Below are positions 32,492 to 36,811 of a stretch of 36,811 nucleotides of DNA, piece after piece. The stretch's first letter is position 1; each line of letters begins with the position of its first letter. The notes beneath the pieces are model-generated. The model searched no databases. It was given only the letters and a program-made list of their open reading frames with translations, and was not told where the DNA came from. The stretch spans positions 1 through 36,811 of the forward strand of contig NZ_WWCN01000029.1 of the NCBI RefSeq assembly GCF_009857445.1, read 5' to 3'. Made by a program: the position numbers and the translations under genes. This DNA comes from Duganella flavida (GTDB lineage: Bacteria > Pseudomonadota > Gammaproteobacteria > Burkholderiales > Burkholderiaceae_D).

Positions 32492-33586
32492 TCAGCCCTC
32501 AACCACGGGCACGCGCAGCGTCAACGCGCACATCAGCTCATAGCCGATGGTGCCGGCCGCTTCCGCCACCTCGTCGATCGGTAAGCCTTGCCCCCACAGC
32601 ACCACCTTGCTGCCGATCTGCGCTTGCGGCAGGTCGGTCAGGTCCACGGTCAGCATATCCATCGAGACGCGGCCGACCAGACGGGTGCGCACGCCGTCCA
32701 CCAGCACCGGCGTGCCCAGCGGGGCGACGCGCGGATAGCCGTCGGCATAGCCGCAAGCCACCACGCCGATGCGCATCGGGCCGGTCGCCTGGAAGCGGCT
32801 GCCATAACCGACCACCTCACCGGCGGCCAGGTCCTGCACGCCGATGATCTCGCTGCTCAGGGTCATGGCCGGTTGCAGGCCGAACGCTTCAGCCGTACCG
32901 CCACCCGGCGTGCCGCCGTACAGCATGATGCCGGGACGGACCCAATCGTTCTGCAAATGCTCGTGATGCAGCAGCACACCCGCCGAATTCGACAAGCTGC
33001 GTTTGCCCGGCAGACCAGCCGCGCCCAATTCGAAGCGGCGGATTTGCTCGGCAATCGGCAGTAGCGGATGATCGACATCGTCGGCATTGGCAAAGTGCGT
33101 CATCAGCGTGATGCTGCCGACGCAGGAAATCGCGCTCAAGCGTGCATGCGCAGCCGCGAACGCTTCCGGCATGAAGCCAAGGCGGTTCATGCCGGTATTC
33201 ATCTTGAGATGCAGGTCAAAGCGGATGCCGCGCGCGCTCAGCTGCGGCGCCGCGTCTTCCAGCCACGCCAGCTGCTCTTTGCAATGCACGGCCGCCTGCA
33301 GGTCGTAGCCGGCCATCGTATGCAAATCGGACGGACTGAAGAAACCCTCCAATAATAGAATCGGCTTCTTCCAGCCCAGTTCCCGCAGCTTGACGGCATT
33401 GTCAACTTCAATCAGCGCCAAACCGTCGGCATCGGCGAAGCCGCGCATCGCGCGTTCCAGTCCGTGACCGTAGCCATTCGCCTTCAACACGCCCCAGGCC
33501 TTGGCGCCGGGCGATTTGGACTTGGCCAGCGCCAAGTTATGCTTCATGGAATCAATATGAATTGTTGCGAGGATAGGCCTAGGCAT
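32492..33586 (-). CDS. alr: Alanine racemase
   Basis: With the start at the ATG at 33586 (AGAAG upstream) the product is 364 aa and opens with MPRPILATIHIDSMKHNLAL, as other Alr proteins do; an in-frame start at 33646 would add 20 Arg-rich residues. The PLP lysine is Lys35 in WGVLKANGYGHG, and the second catalytic base Tyr is in VVACGYADGYPRV. A TIM-barrel core is followed by the C-terminal beta domain (RLVGRVSMDMLTVDL). It interconverts L- and D-alanine for peptidoglycan. It is divergent from lplT and only 4 nt before radA. Confidence 0.96.
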   Translation of the reverse strand: MPRPILATIHIDSMKHNLALAKSKSPGAKAWGVLKANGYGHGLERAMRGFADADGLALIEVDNAVKLRELGWKKPILLLEGFFSPSDLHTMAGYDLQAAVHCKEQLAWLEDAAPQLSARGIRFDLHLKMNTGMNRLGFMPEAFAAAHARLSAISCVGSITLMTHFANADDVDHPLLPIAEQIRRFELGAAGLPGKRSLSNSAGVLLHHEHLQNDWVRPGIMLYGGTPGGGTAEAFGLQPAMTLSSEIIGVQDLAAGEVVGYGSRFQATGPMRIGVVACGYADGYPRVAPLGTPVLVDGVRTRLVGRVSMDMLTVDLTDLPQAQIGSKVVLWGQGLPIDEVAEAAGTIGYELMCALTLRVPVVEG

Positions 33587-33618
33587 ACGACATCTTCTGC
33601 GTGATAAACGAAGCCGCC

Positions 33619-33627
33619 ATTCTACCA
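33619..33627 (-). promoter_or_regulatory. Candidate extended -10 promoter of alr-radA
   Basis: On the minus strand TGG-TAGAAT (33627-33619) is an extended -10 pattern (TGnTAxAAT) about 33 nt before the alr start. No good -35 stands at the right distance. Confidence 0.35.
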
Positions 33628-33656
33628 AGAGCGGACCGGGACGCACCGCTCAATTC

Positions 33657-33685
33657 TTGGGGATACGAACAAAGCATGGTATAAA
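33657..33685 (+). promoter_or_regulatory. Candidate sigma70 promoter of lplT
   Basis: TTGGGG (33657-33662), a 17-nt spacer and TATAAA (33680-33685) with an extended TGG just before it. Start is expected near 33692, 26 nt before the lplT ATG. Confidence 0.55.
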
Positions 33686-33717
33686 GCAAGCCAGATAAGT
33701 TTTCAGGCTATCCCAGA

Positions 33718-34980
33718 ATGAATCGTGGTTTCTATACCATCATGGCAGCGCAGTTCTTTTCGTCCCTCGCGGACAATGCGCTGCTGTTTGTTGCTATCGA
33801 CCTGCTGGTCAACATGAAGTCACCAGGGTGGATTACGCCGCTCCTCAAGCTTTCATTTACCCTCTTTTACGTGCTGTTGGCAGCATTTGTCGGCGCTTTT
33901 GCTGACTCGATGCCCAAAGGCAAGGTTATGTTCATCTCCAACCTGATCAAGGTTGGCGGTTGCCTGCTGATTTTTGCCCACGTCCACCCGCTGCTGGCCT
34001 ACGCTATCGTCGGTTTTGGCGCTGCCGTGTACTCGCCGGCCAAGTACGGCATCCTCACCGAATTGCTGCCGGCCGAAAAACTGGTCGCTGCCAATGGCTG
34101 GGTGGAAGGCTTGACCGTGCTGTCAATTATCTTTGGCACCGTGATGGGCGGCGCGCTGGTCGGTGGCCGCGTATCGTCCTTCCTGCTGGGCTTTGACATG
34201 CCACTGATCGACACTGGCATCGAGACCCCAACCCAAGCGGCGCTGTGCGTGGTGGTCGGCATCTACATGGTGGCGGCGCTGTTCAATACCCGCATCCCTG
34301 AGACCGGCTGCGTGTACGGCCACCAGGAACGCAATCCAATCAAACTGATCAGCGATTTTGCCAACTGCTTCAGCATGCTGTGGAAAGACAAGCTGGGCCA
34401 GATTTCGCTGGGCGTAACCACCCTGTTCTGGGGCGCGGCGCAGACCCTGCAATTCATCGTGCTCGAATGGGCCAACCGCACGCTGCACCTGAGCTACGAA
34501 CAGTCAACCAGCCTGGTTGGCGTGGTAGCGATAGGCGTGGCCGCCGGTGCAGTGATTTCGGCGCGCTTCGTTTCGCTGCGCAATTCGCTGACCGTGATCC
34601 CGGTCGGCATCGCCATGGGCGTCATCGTGATGTGCATGACCATGGTGAATTCGGTAAAGGTGGCTTATCCGCTGCTGATCCTGGTGGGCCTGCTGGGCGG
34701 CTTCTTCCTGGTACCGATGAACGCGCTGCTGCAGCACCGCGGCCACGTGCTAATGAGCGCCGGCCACTCGATCGCGGTGCAAAACTTCAATGAGAATTTG
34801 TCGATCCTGACCATGCTGGCGATGTACTCGCTGATGCTGCGCGCGCACCTGAACCTGGATGTGATTATCATGCTGTTCGGCCTGTTCCTGGCGGGCACCA
34901 TGCTGTACATCATGCGCCGTCACAAAGCCAACCAGCGCGAGTTCGATTCGGTCTCGCTGATCGGCGAGGCCAAGCACTAA
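33718..34980 (+). CDS. lplT: Lysophospholipid transporter LplT
   Basis: The product is 420 aa with about twelve membrane segments and the LplT opening MNRGFYTIMAAQFFSSLADN. Further family signs are AVYSPAKYGILTELLPAEKL, ANGWVEGLTVLSIIFGTVMG and VPMNALLQHRGHVLMSAGHS. LplT flips lysophospholipids (such as lyso-PE) across the inner membrane for re-acylation by Aas. In enterobacteria lplT and aas are adjacent, but here no acyltransferase gene follows. The two genes downstream run convergently, and the stop overlaps that of the DUF1853 gene by 4 nt. Confidence 0.92.
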   Translation: MNRGFYTIMAAQFFSSLADNALLFVAIDLLVNMKSPGWITPLLKLSFTLFYVLLAAFVGAFADSMPKGKVMFISNLIKVGGCLLIFAHVHPLLAYAIVGFGAAVYSPAKYGILTELLPAEKLVAANGWVEGLTVLSIIFGTVMGGALVGGRVSSFLLGFDMPLIDTGIETPTQAALCVVVGIYMVAALFNTRIPETGCVYGHQERNPIKLISDFANCFSMLWKDKLGQISLGVTTLFWGAAQTLQFIVLEWANRTLHLSYEQSTSLVGVVAIGVAAGAVISARFVSLRNSLTVIPVGIAMGVIVMCMTMVNSVKVAYPLLILVGLLGGFFLVPMNALLQHRGHVLMSAGHSIAVQNFNENLSILTMLAMYSLMLRAHLNLDVIIMLFGLFLAGTMLYIMRRHKANQREFDSVSLIGEAKH

Positions 34981-35915
34981 GCCGGCAGCACGCCTTCTTC
35001 TCGGCGCTGCGCGGCCTGCGCGCGCCAGCTGTCGGGGACCACAAATCCCCGGCGCTCTTCTACCAGCCACTCCCCGACTTCCTTCAACGCCGCGACCATG
35101 ACGGGCGCGGTGATGTCTTGCAGCGCGGCCAGCAGCTGCGGCTGGTCCATACCGTCTTGGGTTTTCAGCGGCGCCAGCCATTGCAGGCGCGGCATGATGG
35201 TGTAGTGCTGCTGCGGCAGTTGCTGCGCCTGCGCTTGCGTCATCCAGAAGCCATGGCAGTGCTGTTGCGAGATGCCGGGCATGGGCGGCACATCGCTTGG
35301 GTAGAACAGCCAGCCTTTGACCAGCGCCTGCGCGCGGGTGACGGGCAGCGGCAGCAAAGCCTGTGCGGCCGGATGGCTGGCCAGCGACAGTTGCTTGTCG
35401 AAGATTTTGCGCATTTTGACGCCCAGCGTGTCGGCCAGGTTAGGGCCGATCAGGCCGTTGAAGCCGGCGGTGGTGCTGTTAGCGTCGAGCAGGTAGAACT
35501 TGGTGGCGAATTCAATGTGAACCAGATGATCGCCTTCGTTGAGCAGGAAGTCGAATTCGCCAATGGTGTCGGTGCGATCGGCGCGGACTTGCAGGCCGTG
35601 AGCGTGCAGTTGGCCTTGCTCCCTGAAGTAGAAGGCCATCAGCTTTTCGGCGTACAGGCCGAGGCGCGAGTAGTGCTTGTCGCCGAGGGCGGCTTGCAGC
35701 GGCGCGGGATCTAGCTCCAGTGCGGCCAGCCAGTTGGCGGTTTGCGGCGAGACCGGGCCAAGCGAGGCGATGCGATTTTCCCAGTGCGGCGAGGCGGGGT
35801 CGAGCAGGTCGGGCGCATCCAGCAGCCAGGCCAGCGCGCGCACATGAGGATTGGTCAGGTGCGGCCAGCGGCTTTCAAACAAAGCTTGATAGCTGCCGGG
35901 CGGCTGGTCAGGCAT
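34977..35915 (-). CDS. DUF1853 family protein
   Basis: The product is 312 aa. The conserved DUF1853 core is clear: RLGLYAEKLMAFYFREQ, then IGEFDFLLNEGDHLVHIEFA and KFYLL. The spaced acidic residues and Lys (E..FDFLL...HIE.A.K) resemble the E-xn-(D/E)xK pattern of PD-(D/E)XK nucleases, so a nuclease fold is possible but unproven. The C-terminal part (residues about 200-310) is less conserved. The start overlaps the uracil-DNA glycosylase stop by 8 nt, so the two are co-transcribed, which fits a link to DNA metabolism. No experimental function is known to me. Confidence 0.85.
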   Translation of the reverse strand: MPDQPPGSYQALFESRWPHLTNPHVRALAWLLDAPDLLDPASPHWENRIASLGPVSPQTANWLAALELDPAPLQAALGDKHYSRLGLYAEKLMAFYFREQGQLHAHGLQVRADRTDTIGEFDFLLNEGDHLVHIEFATKFYLLDANSTTAGFNGLIGPNLADTLGVKMRKIFDKQLSLASHPAAQALLPLPVTRAQALVKGWLFYPSDVPPMPGISQQHCHGFWMTQAQAQQLPQQHYTIMPRLQWLAPLKTQDGMDQPQLLAALQDITAPVMVAALKEVGEWLVEERRGFVVPDSWRAQAAQRREEGVLPA

Positions 35916-36811
35916 GGCTGGCTTTCGCCAGGCAGAGGTCGGCCCAGGCTTTGGCCTTGTCTTCCGGTTTACGCAGCAGGTCGTCCGGGTGGTAGGTGGC
36001 GACTACTGGCAGTTGTTGCTGGCCATAGTGCATCACCTTGCCGCGTGCGGCTGGGCCCATCATCAGGCCTTTGGCTGCGAGCTGGCCGAAAGTCATGGCC
36101 ATGCGCGCGCCGGTCAGCGCCAGCTCGCGGTCGAGGAATGGCCGGCAGGCGATCACTTCCTCGGCGCTTGGATTGCGGTCGGCGCCATCCGGCGTCGATG
36201 GGCGGCACTTGACCACGTTGGTGACGTAGACGTCGGCGTCCGGCTGGAGTTCGATCGCTTTCAGCATGTTGTGCAGCAGCTGGCCGGCCTCGCCGGCGAC
36301 GGTTTGCCCCTCTTTTTCGTCGAGGCGCGATGGCGCGCCGCTGAGGGCGATCCAGATGGCGTTGCCGGCGCCGCGGCCGTTGACGGCGTTGCGGCGCGCG
36401 TCGCATAGCGCGCAGCGGGTGCAGCTGGCGACGGCGGATTTCAGGGTGTCCCAGTCCATCGCGGCGATGGCTTCATCGCTGACCGGCTCGGCGCGGGCCG
36501 GAGCAGGCGCATCATCGAACCATGCAGTGGATTCGTCGGCAGGAGTGGCGAAGTCCTCGGCCGCGCGCGGAGCCGCTGGCGCAGGACGCGATAACGCACC
36601 GTGGGCCGGACGCTGCGCGGCTGGCGCCGGATTCACGGCTGCAGCTTGCGCTGGGCGCGGCGTGACCGGGCGCACTGGCGCAGCAGACGGCGATGGCATC
36701 GGTGCGTCGTCGAACCAGGCCATTGAATCGTCATCCGACGCAGCCGGTGTGGCCGCCGGTGGGCGTGGCGCGACGACTGCCGGCGCCGGCTCAGCGTGCG
36801 ATGGCGCGGCC
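35908..36811 (-). CDS. Uracil-DNA glycosylase superfamily protein, family 4-like (5' partial)
   Basis: The frame stays open to the window end, so the true start lies beyond 36811; about 300 codons are visible. The first 130 or so visible residues are a Pro/Ala-rich linker containing AWFDDAP twice. The C-terminal 180 residues are the UDG domain. The four candidate [4Fe-4S] cysteines are present (CTRC, VKCRPS, IACRPFL), as is AGEAGQLLHNML. The uracil-site motifs are altered: family 4 GE(A/G)PG reads SGAPS, the PFVG Phe is replaced (TVAG), and HPS reads HPD. It should act on uracil or a related lesion in DNA, but its activity may differ. It leads into DUF1853. Confidence 0.8.
   Translation of the reverse strand, partial: AAPSHAEPAPAVVAPRPPAATPAASDDDSMAWFDDAPMPSPSAAPVRPVTPRPAQAAAVNPAPAAQRPAHGALSRPAPAAPRAAEDFATPADESTAWFDDAPAPARAEPVSDEAIAAMDWDTLKSAVASCTRCALCDARRNAVNGRGAGNAIWIALSGAPSRLDEKEGQTVAGEAGQLLHNMLKAIELQPDADVYVTNVVKCRPSTPDGADRNPSAEEVIACRPFLDRELALTGARMAMTFGQLAAKGLMMGPAARGKVMHYGQQQLPVVATYHPDDLLRKPEDKAKAWADLCLAKASHA

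Noticed and set aside
31453..32847. Long open frame opposite radA and alr
   Set aside because: It spans two firmly identified genes and has no motif of its own.

Overview
The window looks like chromosomal DNA of a high-GC betaproteobacterium, most likely Oxalobacteraceae (Massilia/Duganella/Janthinobacterium type). The grounds are GC-rich codon use, a PEP-CTERM surface protein, a phasin, a pstSCAB-phoU-phoB-phoR block beside ppk1-sixA, and an alr-radA / lplT / DUF1853 / uracil-DNA glycosylase neighbourhood. The genus is inferred from gene content only. No rRNA, tRNA, insertion sequence, prophage or CRISPR array was seen.

Layout. 1-2672: 3' part of a glycine-rich repetitive PEP-CTERM protein, translationally coupled to a small single-span membrane protein. 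2669-6137: alpha/beta hydrolase, secreted M24 peptidase, a strong terminator hairpin just before a phasin, and a GST. 6259-10996: MipA/OmpV outer-membrane protein, a CPBP membrane protease overlapping an AI-2E-type transporter with an unusual C-terminal module, and a DUF4214-methyltransferase. 11212-14411: a YcgR-like PilZ protein, then a decayed island (LysR remnant without its HTH and with an in-frame amber; ModA-like binding-protein remnant) beside an intact citrate-type MFS transporter. 14404-23918: phosphate block. 23978-30746: a 39-residue membrane protein, PotF-like binding protein, solitary FliD, VOC protein, orphan solute-binding protein, two-lobed CaiB-type CoA-transferase, and divergently an HTH-citrate synthase fusion. 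30727-36811: PilZ protein, radA, alr, lplT, DUF1853 protein and a divergent family-4-like uracil-DNA glycosylase cut by the window end.

How it works together. The best supported unit is phosphate control. PstSCAB imports phosphate, PhoU links the transporter to PhoR, PhoR phosphorylates PhoB, and PhoB should bind Pho boxes. The pstS-ppk1 intergenic region holds one Pho box in each orientation, each followed after exactly 10 nt by a -10-like hexamer. Phosphate uptake and polyphosphate synthesis (ppk1-sixA) are therefore probably induced together from one bidirectional control region. Two tandem hairpins between pstS and pstC could set the excess of binding protein over permease.

The window is densely packed. 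Six convergent gene pairs overlap at their 3' ends and a seventh is 3 nt apart. Points most worth a second look are the bidirectional Pho promoter, the AI-2E transporter carrying what looks like a cobalamin-domain-type module that lacks the cobalamin histidine, the divergent UDG, the HTH-citrate synthase/CoA-transferase pair, and the decaying LysR/ModA island.
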